Of a DNA stretch of 64,000 nucleotides, positions 34,178-44,281 are shown piece by piece. A program made the position numbers and the translations under genes. The first letter of the stretch is position 1. Each line of letters starts with the position of its first letter. The notes beneath the pieces are model-generated. The model searched no databases. It was not told the origin of the DNA and was given only the letters and a program-made list of their open reading frames with translations. The DNA comes from Aeromonas sobria (GTDB lineage: Bacteria; Pseudomonadota; Gammaproteobacteria; Enterobacterales; Aeromonadaceae), in the NCBI RefSeq assembly GCF_000820145.1, contig NZ_CDBW01000041.1:62001-126000 (forward strand). Direction: 5' to 3'.

Positions 34178-35119
34178 TTACGTGCTACGGCTGTCGATCG
34201 GGCAGCTGTAATCGGCCGGTTTGAGGACCAAAATGTCGCATGATAGCCGGTCAATCACATGTTCGGCGGTATTGCCGAGCAATGCGGCAGAGAGACCTGT
34301 TCGACCGACACACCCCATGATCATCAAGGTCGCCTTGAGATCTTCGGCCATGTCCGGCAGCACCTCTTCAGGCAGCCCCTCTGCTACCCGGGTCCAGAGA
34401 GGACCGATCCCGAACTTGTCGGCATGGGCGAGCATCAGGCTTTCATGGTGCTTGCGGATTGCCTCGTTGTAGGCGTTGGGGTCAAACTCGGGTAGCTCGA
34501 TGGCTACATTGACCGGCGTGCCCGGGTAGGTATTGACCAGATAGAGGTTGGATCCGAGCAGTTCGGCGATATCGCTGCCCTCTTGAGTGATCCGTTCGTT
34601 GAGCAGTTTCTGATCGAGGTCGTCGCTTGAGCAGTTGATGGCGGCGATGATATTGCCATCCCGCCGCCAGAGCCCTTCTTTGACCAGCAGCACAGGGCAG
34701 GGACATTTGCGCAGCAGATGCCAGTCGGTCGGGGTAAAAATGAAGGTTTGCAGGAAGCTGTGATGATGGGTGGCCTTGACCACCAGATCGTGGCGCTGTT
34801 CCAGCACTTCCTGAATGATGCATTCGAAGGGGCGATTGTGCCAGATCACTTTCACTTCACAGTCGATCCCCTTTGCTCGATAGGGGGTGAGGATTTCGTC
34901 CAGCCATTCACGTCGTTGTGAAATGACGCCATGACGCATCTCTTGCCGCTCGTCCACCGACAGCATGGCAGTCATTTCATACGAGAAGTCATAGATGGTG
35001 AGCAGCAGGGTCAGATGGGCATTTTCGTCCAGCTCGGCGACCTTCACTGCCCGTTCGAGGGCGATTTGACGCTCCTCCTCCGGGTTGATAACCACCAGAA
35101 TATTTTGATATTTGACCAT
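34178..35119 (-). CDS. uspE: universal stress protein E
   Basis: 313 aa from [16 protein letters not shown] at 35119, with AAGGAGGAG upstream. Two tandem Usp domains: the first at about 1-150, the second at about 155-305 ([22 protein letters not shown] near the end, with the ATP-binding-type G-x-x-G-x9-G replaced). Family role: stress survival and motility control. Conserved place behind fnr. Confidence 0.93.
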   Translation of the reverse strand: MVKYQNILVVINPEEERQIALERAVKVAELDENAHLTLLLTIYDFSYEMTAMLSVDERQEMRHGVISQRREWLDEILTPYRAKGIDCEVKVIWHNRPFECIIQEVLEQRHDLVVKATHHHSFLQTFIFTPTDWHLLRKCPCPVLLVKEGLWRRDGNIIAAINCSSDDLDQKLLNERITQEGSDIAELLGSNLYLVNTYPGTPVNVAIELPEFDPNAYNEAIRKHHESLMLAHADKFGIGPLWTRVAEGLPEEVLPDMAEDLKATLMIMGCVGRTGLSAALLGNTAEHVIDRLSCDILVLKPADYSCPIDSRST

Positions 35120-35266
35120 CTTCTCCTCCTTGGAAAAGTCCAATGACAGCAGAATCTTAGCTTCTATAGCTTAGCGCAGGAGGAGGGGGGCTGGAATGTA
35201 CCGGATCACATTCAGGGGAAAGGATCCGGCAGATAAAGAGAAGAAAAGAGGGGAGATGTGGCGAAA

Positions 35267-36022
35267 TCAGCCGCAAGCAGGACGTGTCGCGCCTGCCATC
35301 ACACCGAGCGCAACCTGATCGAGTACTGTGATGTATTTGCCTTTGACGCCGATAAGCCCCGACTTTTGGAAACGACCTAGCAGTCGACTGATGGTCTCGA
35401 CGGTAAGACCCAGATAGTTACCGATGTCGCCGCGGGTCATGGCCAGTCGAAACTCTTTGGCAGAGAAGCCGCGCTCGGAAAAGCGTACCGACAGGTTGTG
35501 CAAGAAGGCGGCCAGCCGCTCCTCGGCATTTTTCTTGGAGAGCAGCAGGATCATCTCCTGATCGCCCATTATTTCGTTGCTCATCAGCCGCATGATCTGC
35601 TGACGCAGCTTGGGCATTTTGCCAGACAGATCATCGAGTATTTCAAACGGGATTTCGCACACCATGGCCGTTTCCAGCGCCTGGGCGAAGGAGGGATGTG
35701 CTTGTCGGTGAATGGCATCAAAACCCACCAGATCACCTGCCAGATGAAACGCGGTTATCTGCTCATCCCCTTGCTCGGTGATGGTATAAGACTTGATGGT
35801 CCCGGAACGAATAGCATAGAGCGATTTGAACTCATCACCGGCCTTGAACAGTTCTTCACCCTTCTGGATCGGCTTTTTACGCTCGATGATGCTATCCAGC
35901 TGATCAAGCTCATTCTCGTTCAGGGTAAAGGGGATGCAGAGCTGACTTATGCTGCAATCCTGGCAATGAATTGCACAGCCACCGCTCTGGATACGTCTGC
36001 CTGGTTTCTTTTCCGGGATCAT
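35267..36022 (-). CDS. fnr: FNR, oxygen-sensing transcription regulator
   Basis: 251 aa. Cluster ligands C20, C23 and C29 ([10 protein letters not shown]), the fourth in AMVCEIPFE near residue 120. CRP-type sensor domain, then HTH with [19 protein letters not shown], containing the E-x-x-S-R that reads TTGAT half sites. In low oxygen the [4Fe-4S] protein dimerises and activates anaerobic genes, including cbb3 genes nearby in many relatives. A perfect FNR box lies in front of it. Confidence 0.97.
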   Translation of the reverse strand: MIPEKKPGRRIQSGGCAIHCQDCSISQLCIPFTLNENELDQLDSIIERKKPIQKGEELFKAGDEFKSLYAIRSGTIKSYTITEQGDEQITAFHLAGDLVGFDAIHRQAHPSFAQALETAMVCEIPFEILDDLSGKMPKLRQQIMRLMSNEIMGDQEMILLLSKKNAEERLAAFLHNLSVRFSERGFSAKEFRLAMTRGDIGNYLGLTVETISRLLGRFQKSGLIGVKGKYITVLDQVALGVMAGATRPACG

Positions 36023-36038
36023 AGGCTCATACGAATAA

Positions 36039-36052
36039 TTGATTTATATCAA
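36039..36052. promoter_or_regulatory. FNR box upstream of fnr
   Basis: TTGATTTATATCAA, an exact match to TTGAT-N4-ATCAA, in the 68-bp gap before fnr and only 17 bp from its start codon, a position that suits autorepression. Confidence 0.85.
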
Positions 36053-36090
36053 ACAAGTTTACCATCAACTCATCCGTTTTGGATAGGGTT

Positions 36091-36777
36091 TCAAAAGGAA
36101 GCAATGCCAATCCACAGGGTATGGACTCCGAACAAAATGAGCAGCAGGGCACCGCCAAGGCGCAAACTGCGTAATGTCAGCCAGTATCTCAGGCGATCGG
36201 CAAGCCCCCCCAGCGCAAACAAGGTGGGTAGGGTACCGAGACCAAAAAAGAGCATGATCAGCGCTCCGCCACTGGCCGAACCAGCCGCCGCGCTCCAGGT
36301 CAGCATGGAGTAGACCAGCCCGCAGGGCAGCCAGCCCCACACCATACCAAAGGGCAGCGCCTGCAGCGGTGAGGTGAAGGGGAGAAACTTGCCCGCCAGC
36401 GGTTTGATATGGGGCCACAGCCTGGCGCCGAGCCGTTCCAGCAGCAAGATCCCCTGCCACCAGCCCGCCAGATAGAGGCCAAGTGCAATCATCAACAATG
36501 CTGCCACGAGGCGTAATCCGGCGATGGCGTGTTTGCCTGCGCCAAGTTCGCTGGTGGTCGCCAGCAGTCCACCCACCAGCGCGCCAGCCATCACATAACT
36601 CAGGATCCGGCCGAGGTTGTAGTTGAGCAGATAAGCGAGCCGCCCCCAGAAGTGCTGCTTGTTGGCAGGGATTGCCATGGATAGCGCGGCAGAAACGCCA
36701 CCGCACATGCCGATACAGTGGGCGGAGCCTGCCAGACCTACCAGCAGGGCCCCTGCCAGATCAAGGCTGTGAGTCAT
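36091..36777 (-). CDS. sulfite exporter TauE/SafE-like membrane protein of the cbb3 cluster
   Basis: 228 aa from MTHSLDLAGALLVGLAGSAHC at 36777. About six hydrophobic helices; motif GSAHCIGMCGG near residue 17 and GWLPCGLVYSML around 150 place it with DsbD_2/TauE-type proteins commonly next to ccoS. A Cys-rich membrane protein is consistent with copper or thiol handling for oxidase assembly, but that is inference. Start overlaps the end of ccoS. Confidence 0.85.
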   Translation of the reverse strand: MTHSLDLAGALLVGLAGSAHCIGMCGGVSAALSMAIPANKQHFWGRLAYLLNYNLGRILSYVMAGALVGGLLATTSELGAGKHAIAGLRLVAALLMIALGLYLAGWWQGILLLERLGARLWPHIKPLAGKFLPFTSPLQALPFGMVWGWLPCGLVYSMLTWSAAAGSASGGALIMLFFGLGTLPTLFALGGLADRLRYWLTLRSLRLGGALLLILFGVHTLWIGIASF

Positions 36778-36949
36778 GGTCAGCAGGCTTTGCGGGTTTG
36801 CGGGCGGGTTGATCTTCGTCAAAAAGGATATTGGAACCTTGCCGGTCGAGATCTTCAAACTGCTCGGAGCGAATGGCCCAGAAGAAGACGACCCCGGCGA
36901 TGATCACAAACAGGATGGCGATGGGGATCAGGACAAAAATTATGTTCAT
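36761..36949 (-). CDS. ccoS: cbb3 oxidase maturation protein CcoS
   Basis: 62 aa from MNIIFVLIPIAILFVIIAG at 36949; two in-frame ATGs upstream are less usual. A single membrane helix followed by FFWAIRSEQFEDLDRQG and an acidic tail, as in CcoS. Needed for cofactor insertion into cbb3 oxidase. 139 bp after ccoI. Confidence 0.88.
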   Translation of the reverse strand: MNIIFVLIPIAILFVIIAGVVFFWAIRSEQFEDLDRQGSNILFDEDQPARKPAKPADHDSQP

Positions 36950-37088
36950 GAGAGGTACCCAGGTATTCATCTTTGGCAAGCGTCCCCTATGGTAACCCTG
37001 TTCGGGCAGGGGGCCAGCCGCTATCAGTTAGAAATGTGGCCTGCATCGGAGGCAGGCCACATTTGCACCTATTTATCTGACGGTTTGC

Positions 37089-39485
37089 TTATCGGTTGAG
37101 ACGCATGGAGTTGGTCACCACGATGAGCGAGCTGAGTGACATGCCAGCCGCCGCCAGATAGGGGGGCAGCCAGCCGCAGGCCGCCAGCGGCAACACCAGC
37201 AGGTTGTAGCCGATGGACCAGCTGAAGTTCTCGATGATGATCTTGCGGGTACGCATTGCCAGCACTCTGGCGCCGAGCAGTCGGCTCAAGTCATCAGCCA
37301 GCAGGATGGCATCGGCGCTGTTCTTCGCCAGATCGGTGCCGCCGGCCATGGCGAACGAGGCGTGTGCCCCGGCCAGCACGGGGGCGTCGTTGATGCCATC
37401 GCCCACCATGATGCTGATATCCCCTTGGGCTTCACGGGCCTTGAGGTAGGCCAACTTGCCATCGGGTGAAACCCCCTTGACCAGCTCGTCGACACCCAGC
37501 TCGCGGGCAATCTCGTCTGCTTGCAGAGAGCTGTCCCCCGTGAGTACGGTGGTTTGCAAACCGGCCGCCTTGAATGCCGCGATCAGCGCCTTGGCATCGG
37601 GACGCAGGGTATCTTCCAGATTGAAACGGGCCAATACCTGCTGCTCGTCGGCCAGATAGATAGCCAGACCGCGGCCGCGCTCTTGTGCCGGATCCAGCCC
37701 AAGCCAGCGCGCGCTGCCGATGCGGTAGCGTGCGCCGTCCACCAGCGCAGTGATGCCGTGACCGATGACAGGGCTGATGTCTGTGGTATGGGGCAGCACA
37801 GTAACGCTATCGGCGGGCAGCCGGAAGGCGCGGGCAATCGGGTGTTCGGATTGCGCTTCCAGTGCTCTGGCGATGGCGAGGCAGTGCGTCTCGTCAACCT
37901 CTGCCAATATGGTGATGCCCGTCAAGCTGATTTCGCCGGTCGTTAACGTGCCGGTCTTGTCCATCACGATCCGGTTGGCTTTGGTCAGAATATCCAGGAC
38001 ATGGCCCCGGCGCAGCAAAACACCATTACGAGTCAGATTGGCGGTGGCGGAGGTCAGTGCCGTCGGGGTGGCCAGCGACAGGGCGCAGGGGCAGGTGGCG
38101 ACCAGCACGGCGAGGGTGACCCAGAACGCCTGCTCCGGTTGATGAAAGTGCCAGAAGGTCCAGACCGCCGCGGCAATGATCAGCAGTACCAGAATAAAGT
38201 GGCGTGACAGCTTATCCGCCATCTGGGCGATGGCCGGTTTGTCGTCAAGGGCATGATCTTGCAGCCGCATGATCTGGGCGATCCGCGACTCTTCGATACG
38301 GTGGCTGACCCGGATCTGCAGCGGGGCATCGGTATTGATGGTGCCGGCATAGACCTGATCATCGCGCTGTTTGAGCAGAGGCAGCTGCTCGCCAGTCAGC
38401 ATGGATTCGTTGAGGCTGGCTTGCCCTTCAATAATGATGCCGTCGGCCGGCAAGGTAGCACCGGCCAGCACCCGTACCCGATCGCCGACTTGCAAGGTCT
38501 TGGCCGCCACTTCATGTTCCCCTTCATCATCGATGCGGGTCGCCATGATGGGTACCAGCCGTGCCAGGTTGGAGCTCGATTCCGACGCCTTGCGCCGGGC
38601 CCGCAACTCGAGAAAACGGCCCAGCAGCAGGAAGAAGACGAACATGGTGATGGAGTCGTAATAGACCTCGCCGGTATTGAACACGGTGGCCCACATGGAG
38701 GCGACAAAAGCACCGATCAGCGCCAGCGACACCGATACATCCATCGACAGATGACCCTGTTTCAGGCTACGCCAGGCATTGATGTAAAAGGGCTGGGCCG
38801 AGTAGATCATGATGGGGGTGGAGAGCAACAGGCTGATCCACTTGAAGTAGACCATGAACTCCTCTTCGACGCTGATGAAAAGATCCATGTAGAGGGCCAC
38901 AGCGCACATCATGACCTGCATCGAGCCCAGCCCTGCCAGTGCCAACCGGAACATGTAGCTGCGCACCTCTTTGGCGTAGAGCGCTTCCTGTTGATGGGCC
39001 TGAAACGGGTAGGCACGATAGCCAATCTGGGCGAAGCCCTTGAGGATGTCGCTGAGAGATAGCTGGGCGGGATCCCATTTGATGCGAGCGCGATGGGTGG
39101 TGGTGTTGACGTTGATATAGCGCAGACCGCTTAACGTCATCAGGTGGCGCTCGATAAGCCAGGCACAGGCGGCGCAGGTGAGCCCCTCAACCGTCAGCTG
39201 GATTTCGCGGATTGTCTGGTTACCAGTACCACTGTCGGTGACAAACTCCTGCTGTATCTCGGCCAGATCGTAGTGGCTGAGGGCGGCCAGCTCCTCGGGA
39301 ACTAGATCTCCCCTGGTGCCGGGGGCGGTGCGGTGATCGTAGTAACTGGCGAGGCCGCACTCCATGATGGTTTCCGCCACCGCCTGACAGCCGGGGCAGC
39401 ACATGGGACGGACTATCCCTTTTATCTCCAGCGCATAGTGACTATTGGCGGGTACTGGCTCACTACAATGGAAGCAAGAGGTCAT
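37089..39485 (-). CDS. ccoI: copper-exporting P1B ATPase CcoI/FixI
   Basis: 798 aa. N-terminus with Cys clusters (CFHCSEP, MCCPGC), a metal-binding HMA domain (GLTCAACAWL near residue 98), eight membrane helices including the CPC motif ATCPCALSLATP, phosphorylation motif DKTGTLT and hinge GDGINDAP. Delivers copper for assembly of the CuB centre of cbb3 oxidase. Starts within ATGA of a 28-codon ORF after ccoH. Confidence 0.95.
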   Translation of the reverse strand: MTSCFHCSEPVPANSHYALEIKGIVRPMCCPGCQAVAETIMECGLASYYDHRTAPGTRGDLVPEELAALSHYDLAEIQQEFVTDSGTGNQTIREIQLTVEGLTCAACAWLIERHLMTLSGLRYINVNTTTHRARIKWDPAQLSLSDILKGFAQIGYRAYPFQAHQQEALYAKEVRSYMFRLALAGLGSMQVMMCAVALYMDLFISVEEEFMVYFKWISLLLSTPIMIYSAQPFYINAWRSLKQGHLSMDVSVSLALIGAFVASMWATVFNTGEVYYDSITMFVFFLLLGRFLELRARRKASESSSNLARLVPIMATRIDDEGEHEVAAKTLQVGDRVRVLAGATLPADGIIIEGQASLNESMLTGEQLPLLKQRDDQVYAGTINTDAPLQIRVSHRIEESRIAQIMRLQDHALDDKPAIAQMADKLSRHFILVLLIIAAAVWTFWHFHQPEQAFWVTLAVLVATCPCALSLATPTALTSATANLTRNGVLLRRGHVLDILTKANRIVMDKTGTLTTGEISLTGITILAEVDETHCLAIARALEAQSEHPIARAFRLPADSVTVLPHTTDISPVIGHGITALVDGARYRIGSARWLGLDPAQERGRGLAIYLADEQQVLARFNLEDTLRPDAKALIAAFKAAGLQTTVLTGDSSLQADEIARELGVDELVKGVSPDGKLAYLKAREAQGDISIMVGDGINDAPVLAGAHASFAMAGGTDLAKNSADAILLADDLSRLLGARVLAMRTRKIIIENFSWSIGYNLLVLPLAACGWLPPYLAAAGMSLSSLIVVTNSMRLNR

Positions 39486-39568
39486 GGTTTATGGCCCCCT
39501 GAATGAAGAATGCGAGCAGCAGGGTTGATGGCGAGCACCGGCTCGCCACAGTGAGAACAGCCGGTCAT
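39482..39568 (-). CDS. 28-codon ORF resembling the ccoI N-terminus
   Basis: ATG at 39568, 3 nt after the ccoH stop; stop TGA overlaps the ccoI ATG. The peptide begins MTGCSHCGEPVLA, against MTSCFHCSEPVPA at the start of CcoI: 9 of 13 residues identical, including both Cys of CxxC. It then continues with an unrelated 15-residue tail. It looks like a partial duplication of the ccoI start, or a small metal-binding peptide in its own right. Confidence 0.5.
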   Translation of the reverse strand: MTGCSHCGEPVLAINPAARILHSGGHKP

Positions 39569-39571
39569 GGC

Positions 39572-40072
39572 TTAGCGTCCTTTCGGATCGAGTTCGACAG
39601 GTGACTGGGTTGGCAGTTGTACCGTCTCTTGCAAGCGCCACTGGTGATCGAAGGCATCGACCCGGATATGCCATTTTCCGACCAGCGGCTTGTCGAAATG
39701 GAAGCGATAGGTGCCACTGGCATCGGCGGTGATCAGGTGTTCGCTATCCTGTCCGGCCAACGTCGGGTGGAACAATGAGAGATAAAGAGCTTGCCCGGCG
39801 GGAATATCGCCGCTGATGGGTTTGAGAGTCAGCTCGTGACCGTCAACCTCCAGCCCAAAGCGGATATTGAGGGCTTCAGAGCGGTCAAACTTGCTCAAAT
39901 CCTGATTGATCTCTTTCCCTTGTTTGTAATAGTCCTCGGCCACCAGATTGACGCCATCTTTACTGGCAATAATGGCGGTGGCGATGCCTGCGATCACCGC
40001 TGTGCTTGGCAGGGCGATGATAAACCAGGGCCAGAATTGGCGATACCATGGCTTGATGATGGGCTGGGTCAT
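39572..40072 (-). CDS. ccoH: cbb3 oxidase assembly protein CcoH/FixH
   Basis: 166 aa. One N-terminal membrane helix (FWPWFIIALPSTAVIAGIA), then SKDGVNLVAEDYYKQGKEIN, the FixH signature with its conserved Tyr-Tyr-Lys, and a periplasmic beta-rich domain ending in FHFDKPLVGKWHIRVDAFD. Family role: interacts with cbb3 subunits during assembly. First gene of the ccoH-ccoI-ccoS string, behind the ccoNOQP terminator. Confidence 0.92.
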   Translation of the reverse strand: MTQPIIKPWYRQFWPWFIIALPSTAVIAGIATAIIASKDGVNLVAEDYYKQGKEINQDLSKFDRSEALNIRFGLEVDGHELTLKPISGDIPAGQALYLSLFHPTLAGQDSEHLITADASGTYRFHFDKPLVGKWHIRVDAFDHQWRLQETVQLPTQSPVELDPKGR

Positions 40073-40136
40073 GATTGCTACTACCGTGAAACGAATGATT
40101 AACGTGGAAGATGGTGTTTACGCAACACAAGATAAC

Positions 40137-40164
40137 AAAAAGCCTCGAGTAGTCGAGGCTTTTT
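40137..40164. terminator. terminator after ccoNOQP
   Basis: AAAAAGCCTCGA-GTAG-TCGAGGCTTTTT, a perfect 12-bp stem with A-run and T-run, 49 bp after the ccoP stop on the minus strand. Confidence 0.9.
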
Positions 40165-40212
40165 GCTGTGTAATCACGTGTTTATCACATGTTACATCTT
40201 TATAGGCGAACT

Positions 40213-41196
40213 TTATTTGGCAGACTGCTGATGAGACAGACTGTAAACGTAGGAGGCCAGCAGGTGGACCTTATCCTCACCCAGAATGTCCTTCCAGGCA
40301 GGCATCACGCCGTGGCGACCATGAGTGATGGTCTGTACCACTACCTCGCGGGAACCACCGTAGAGCCAGGTGTTGTTTGTCAGGTCTGGTGCACCGACGG
40401 CGATACCCCCCTTGGCATCGGCCCCGTGGCAGGCAGCGCAGATGGTAAAGCGGGCTTCACCTTTCTTCGCTTCCACCAGGTCGACCTTGCGACCGGAGAG
40501 GCTCAGCACATAGGATGCTACTTCTTGCACGCCATCCTTGCCGAGGATTTCACCCCAGGCAGCCATTATCCCCTGACGACCGCCCATGATGGTGGTTTTG
40601 ATGTTCTCCGGCTGACCGCCCCATTGCCATTCGCTGTCGGTCAGGTTCGGGAAACCGCGACCACCACGGGCATCGGAGCCGTGACACTGGGAACAGTTCT
40701 GCAGGAACAGACGCTGACCCACTTTCAGGGCTTCCGGATCCTTGGCAATCTCGGTAATGGCACGATAGGTCTTGCCATCCGCTTCATAGGTGAGTTCACG
40801 GAACTTGGCGCCGTAGATCTCGTCAGCCTTGGCAACCTCGCGGTCATACTCCACCGCACGACCTTCGGCCTTGGCCGATTCGGTCGCCGCTTTGGACTCT
40901 GCCAGTGAGCGAACATCCTGGTTGGAGCTCTGCCAGCCCAGCACCCCTTTCCAGTTACCCAGACCAGGGAAGGCGACCAGGTAGATCAGACCGGTGACGA
41001 TGAAGAAGAGGAACATATAGGTCCACCACTTCGGCAGCGGGTTGTTGATCTCCTCGATGCCATCGAAGGCGTGGCCCATCGGCTTGCCTTCTTCAACACC
41101 CATCTTGTCCTTGAGGCACCACATCAGCAGCAAGAAGCAGCCGAGAATGGTTCCCAAGGTAATGACGGTTACGAAAATACTAAACAGAGTGCTCAT
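40213..41196 (-). CDS. ccoP: cbb3 oxidase subunit III (di-haem cytochrome c)
   Basis: 327 aa. N-terminal membrane anchor (two hydrophobic segments in the first 80 residues), then two haem-c motifs, CSQCHG and CAACHG, with distal Met ligands in MGGRQGIMAAWGE and GRHGVMPAWKD. Passes electrons to CcoO and CcoN. Start overlaps the ccoQ stop as ATGA. Confidence 0.96.
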   Translation of the reverse strand: MSTLFSIFVTVITLGTILGCFLLLMWCLKDKMGVEEGKPMGHAFDGIEEINNPLPKWWTYMFLFFIVTGLIYLVAFPGLGNWKGVLGWQSSNQDVRSLAESKAATESAKAEGRAVEYDREVAKADEIYGAKFRELTYEADGKTYRAITEIAKDPEALKVGQRLFLQNCSQCHGSDARGGRGFPNLTDSEWQWGGQPENIKTTIMGGRQGIMAAWGEILGKDGVQEVASYVLSLSGRKVDLVEAKKGEARFTICAACHGADAKGGIAVGAPDLTNNTWLYGGSREVVVQTITHGRHGVMPAWKDILGEDKVHLLASYVYSLSHQQSAK

Positions 41197-41375
41197 TCTT
41201 GTTTCGCTCCTGCGTTCTTTTTATCAGCACCGGGTTGCTCATCATCGGCAAAAACCAGATTGGCAGCCTCGTCGAAAGAGGTCTTGCGGCGTTTGCTGTA
41301 AGCCCAGACGATGATGCCAATCATGATGACCATCAACAGCAGGGTATACAGACCGCGAAATGTGCCGTAGTCCAT
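41193..41375 (-). CDS. ccoQ: cbb3 oxidase subunit CcoQ
   Basis: 60 aa, with one membrane helix (LYTLLLMVIMIGIIVWAY) and a charged tail RRKTSFDEAANLVFADDE that matches the usual CcoQ C-terminus. Stabilises the oxidase complex. 10 bp after ccoO. Confidence 0.92.
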   Translation of the reverse strand: MDYGTFRGLYTLLLMVIMIGIIVWAYSKRRKTSFDEAANLVFADDEQPGADKKNAGAKQE

Positions 41376-41385
41376 TTTAGGCTCC

Positions 41386-42000
41386 TTATTTCAGGGCATG
41401 ACCCAGTGATTGCAGATAGGCCACCAGCGCTTCCAGCTCGGTTTTGCCCTTGACTGCCTCGCTCGCACCTTGAATATCGGCATCGGTGTAAGGCACCCCA
41501 AAGTGGTCACGGAACAGCGCCAGCTTCTTGGCGGTCAGCTCGCCGGTCAGCACGTTGGTGTCAAGCCAGGGGTAACCTGGCATGTTGGATTCCGGTACCA
41601 CATCACGCGGATTGATCAGGTGAGCACGGTGCCAGGCATCGGAGTAACGACCGCCAACACGGGCCAGATCCGGACCCGTACGCTTGGATCCCCACAGGAA
41701 GGGGTGCTCCCAGACGCTCTCACCGGCGACCGAGTAGTGACCGTAACGCTCGGTCTCGGCACGGAACGGACGGATCATCTGGCTGTGGCAGTTGGTGCAG
41801 CCTTCGCGAATGAAGATGTCGCGCCCTTCCATCTGCAGGGCGGTGTAGGGCTTGAGACCCTCCACTGGCTCGGTGGTCTGCTTTTGGAAGAACAGCGGGG
41901 TGATTTCAACAAGGCCCCCAAGGCTGATGGCGAAGATGATGCCGACCACCAGCATGGGAACGCTTTTTTCAAATATTTCGTGACGGTTATTGTTGCTCAT
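41386..42000 (-). CDS. ccoO: cbb3 oxidase subunit II (mono-haem cytochrome c)
   Basis: 204 aa. Signal-anchor helix ([20 protein letters not shown]), haem motif CTNCHS, and Met ligand in [11 protein letters not shown]. Standard length. 16 bp after ccoN. Confidence 0.97.
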   Translation of the reverse strand: MSNNNRHEIFEKSVPMLVVGIIFAISLGGLVEITPLFFQKQTTEPVEGLKPYTALQMEGRDIFIREGCTNCHSQMIRPFRAETERYGHYSVAGESVWEHPFLWGSKRTGPDLARVGGRYSDAWHRAHLINPRDVVPESNMPGYPWLDTNVLTGELTAKKLALFRDHFGVPYTDADIQGASEAVKGKTELEALVAYLQSLGHALK

Positions 42001-42016
42001 GGGTTGACCTCTTCAA

Positions 42017-43441
42017 TCATGCTGGCTGGGCGACAGGTTCCAGGGAACCTTTGGGCGCAGTGATGGTGCGATAGGCGTTGTAAGCCATCAGCAACATGCC
42101 GGTGACGAAGAAGCAGCCTCCCAGGAAGCGCACGAAATAGAAGGGATAGGATGCCTGTAGCGCTTCAACGAAGCTGTAGGTCAGGGTGCCGTCTTCGTTG
42201 ACTGCACGCCACATTAGCCCCTGCATCACGCCGGAAATCCACATGGCAACGATGTAGAGCACGGTACCGACCGTTGCCAGCCAGAAGTGCACGTTGATCA
42301 ATCGGATGCTGTACATCCGGCCCTGATCGAACAGGTTCGGGATCAGATGGTAAACCGCACCGATGGAGACCATGGCAACCCAACCCAGCGCACCGGAGTG
42401 AACATGGCCTATGGTCCAGTCGGTGTAGTGGGAGAGGGCGTTGACGGTTTTAATCGCCATCATCGGGCCTTCGAAGGTCGACATGCCATAGAACGACAGG
42501 GAGACGATCAGGAAGCGCAGGATGGGGTCATAACGCAGTTTGTGCCAGGCACCGGAGAGGGTCATGATGCCGTTGATCATGCCGCCCCAGGAGGGCACGA
42601 ACAGGATCAGGGACATCACCATGCCCAGAGACTGAGCCCAGTCAGGCAGCGCGGTGTAGTGCAGGTGATGGGGACCGGCCCAGATATAGAGGGAGATCAG
42701 CGCCCAGAAGTGCACGATGGAGAGGCGATAGGAGTAAACCGGACGACCCGCCTGCTTGGGCACAAAGTAGTACATCATGCCAAGGAAGCCGGCAGTCAGC
42801 AGAAAGCCTACCGCGTTGTGGCCATACCACCACTGCACCATGGCGTCCATGGCGCCGGAGTACATGGAGTAGGACTTCATGCCGGAGAGCGGCACTTCCA
42901 TGTTGTTGACGATATGCAGCACCGCAACGGTGATGATGAAGGCACCGAAGAACCAGTTCGCCACGTAGATGTGGGAGGTGGTGCGTTTCATCAGGGTGCC
43001 GAAGAAGACGATGGCATAGGCGACCCATACCACTGTGATGGCGATATCAATCGGCCACTCCAGCTCGGCATACTCTTTGGCGGAGGTGTAACCCAGCGGC
43101 AGAGAGATGGCGGCAGAGAGGATTATCGCTTGCCAGCCCCAGAACACGAAGGAGGCGAGACGGCCACCGAACAGTCTGACTTGGCAGGTGCGTTGTACCA
43201 CGTAAAACGAGGTGGCCATCAGTGCGCTGACGCCGAAGGCGAAGATCACTGCGTTGGTGTGGAGGGGCCGCAGACGACTGTAAGTCAGCCACGGAGTGTC
43301 GAAGTTGAGGGCAGGCCAGATCAACTGGGCTGCGATCAGTACGCCAACCGACATGCCGACAATTCCCCAGACAATCGTCATGACGGTAAACTGGCGAACA
43401 ACGGTGTAGTTGTACTCAGGGTGGTTTGTTGTATGGCTCAT
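42017..43441 (-). CDS. ccoN: cbb3 oxidase catalytic subunit I
   Basis: 474 aa from [17 protein letters not shown] at 43441; the longer frame has no typical start. About twelve membrane helices with the His ligands of two haems and Cu[44 protein letters not shown] and [17 protein letters not shown]. Reduces oxygen at high affinity at the end of the microaerobic chain. Confidence 0.97.
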   Translation of the reverse strand: MSHTTNHPEYNYTVVRQFTVMTIVWGIVGMSVGVLIAAQLIWPALNFDTPWLTYSRLRPLHTNAVIFAFGVSALMATSFYVVQRTCQVRLFGGRLASFVFWGWQAIILSAAISLPLGYTSAKEYAELEWPIDIAITVVWVAYAIVFFGTLMKRTTSHIYVANWFFGAFIITVAVLHIVNNMEVPLSGMKSYSMYSGAMDAMVQWWYGHNAVGFLLTAGFLGMMYYFVPKQAGRPVYSYRLSIVHFWALISLYIWAGPHHLHYTALPDWAQSLGMVMSLILFVPSWGGMINGIMTLSGAWHKLRYDPILRFLIVSLSFYGMSTFEGPMMAIKTVNALSHYTDWTIGHVHSGALGWVAMVSIGAVYHLIPNLFDQGRMYSIRLINVHFWLATVGTVLYIVAMWISGVMQGLMWRAVNEDGTLTYSFVEALQASYPFYFVRFLGGCFFVTGMLLMAYNAYRTITAPKGSLEPVAQPA

Positions 43442-43526
43442 CGTTATATTCCGCTTCCGATGCTGCTGTTGTTTGGTTTTGTATCCGGACAACCGGACTG
43501 GCTTCATCGAACTACCGCCCTCGCTT

Positions 43527-43542
43527 GTTAACACCTGTTAAC
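43527..43542. promoter_or_regulatory. inverted repeat upstream of ccoN
   Basis: GTTAAC-ACCT-GTTAAC, about 86 bp before the ccoN start. No exact FNR consensus is seen in 43442-43721, so the repeat is the only obvious candidate control site; binder unknown. Confidence 0.35.
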
Positions 43543-43721
43543 GAAAGGAAAAGCAAAAGATAGTTAAATGAAAACTTCATGGGAATGATACTGAACTGAC
43601 AGGTAAAATAACAGTATAAACAGTGATATATTTGGCTCCGCCGCGCCCGTTTTTAGGGCTCTTTACCTTGTCCGAGATCACAAAAATACTATTTTTATTA
43701 CACCTTATCGGGGCTGTTTGA

Positions 43722-44183
43722 ATGAAAGAGAAATTGAGTGCACGTAAAGTATTCCACCTCTCACTGGTGCTGGCGCTACTGTTGGCGCTGGTGGCCTACC
43801 GCACCTGGTTTTCGGTTGATAACAGTGCAACGGTTGATCAGATAAAAGATCAGATTTGTGATCTTTCCCACAGCAGTTGCAGCGAATTGATTGGTGGCAA
43901 GTCGTTGACCGCGGCGATTAGTGAGTTACCGGTACGTGCAGAACAGGACTTTATCGTGCGCCTGACAGGTGGTGATCCGGCCATCAAGCCGGTAAAAGCC
44001 TGGCTCGAAGGCAGAGATATGTTTATGGGCTCCATTCCGGTGAGCTTTGAACAAATAGCAGGGGGGTGGCAGGGCACTACTCTGGTGGGGAGTTGCACCT
44101 CTTCCATGATGGTGTGGCTACTCAATATTGAATGGAGCAATGGACAACGTCAGCAATTAGTGCTGTCAGTGGCGCGGGAATAA
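43722..44183 (+). CDS. membrane-anchored protein of unknown function (153 aa)
   Basis: One N-terminal membrane helix (VFHLSLVLALLLALVAY) and a periplasmic remainder with paired cysteines (ICDLSHSSCSELIGG). Later text AWLEGRDMFMGSIPVSFEQ and WQGTTLVGSCTSSMMVWLLNIEW with another Cys. The layout suggests a tethered periplasmic protein, possibly involved in metal or thiol handling near the cbb3 genes. No family recognised. Confidence 0.6.
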   Translation: MKEKLSARKVFHLSLVLALLLALVAYRTWFSVDNSATVDQIKDQICDLSHSSCSELIGGKSLTAAISELPVRAEQDFIVRLTGGDPAIKPVKAWLEGRDMFMGSIPVSFEQIAGGWQGTTLVGSCTSSMMVWLLNIEWSNGQRQQLVLSVARE

Positions 44184-44281
44184 CGCCACCGTGGCTGATG
44201 GTTACCGTGAAAAAATATTTGAAATTTTCCTGTCAGGCGTTACCTTGCCTGCAAGCCACAGGGAGTGAAATCGATTTAATC

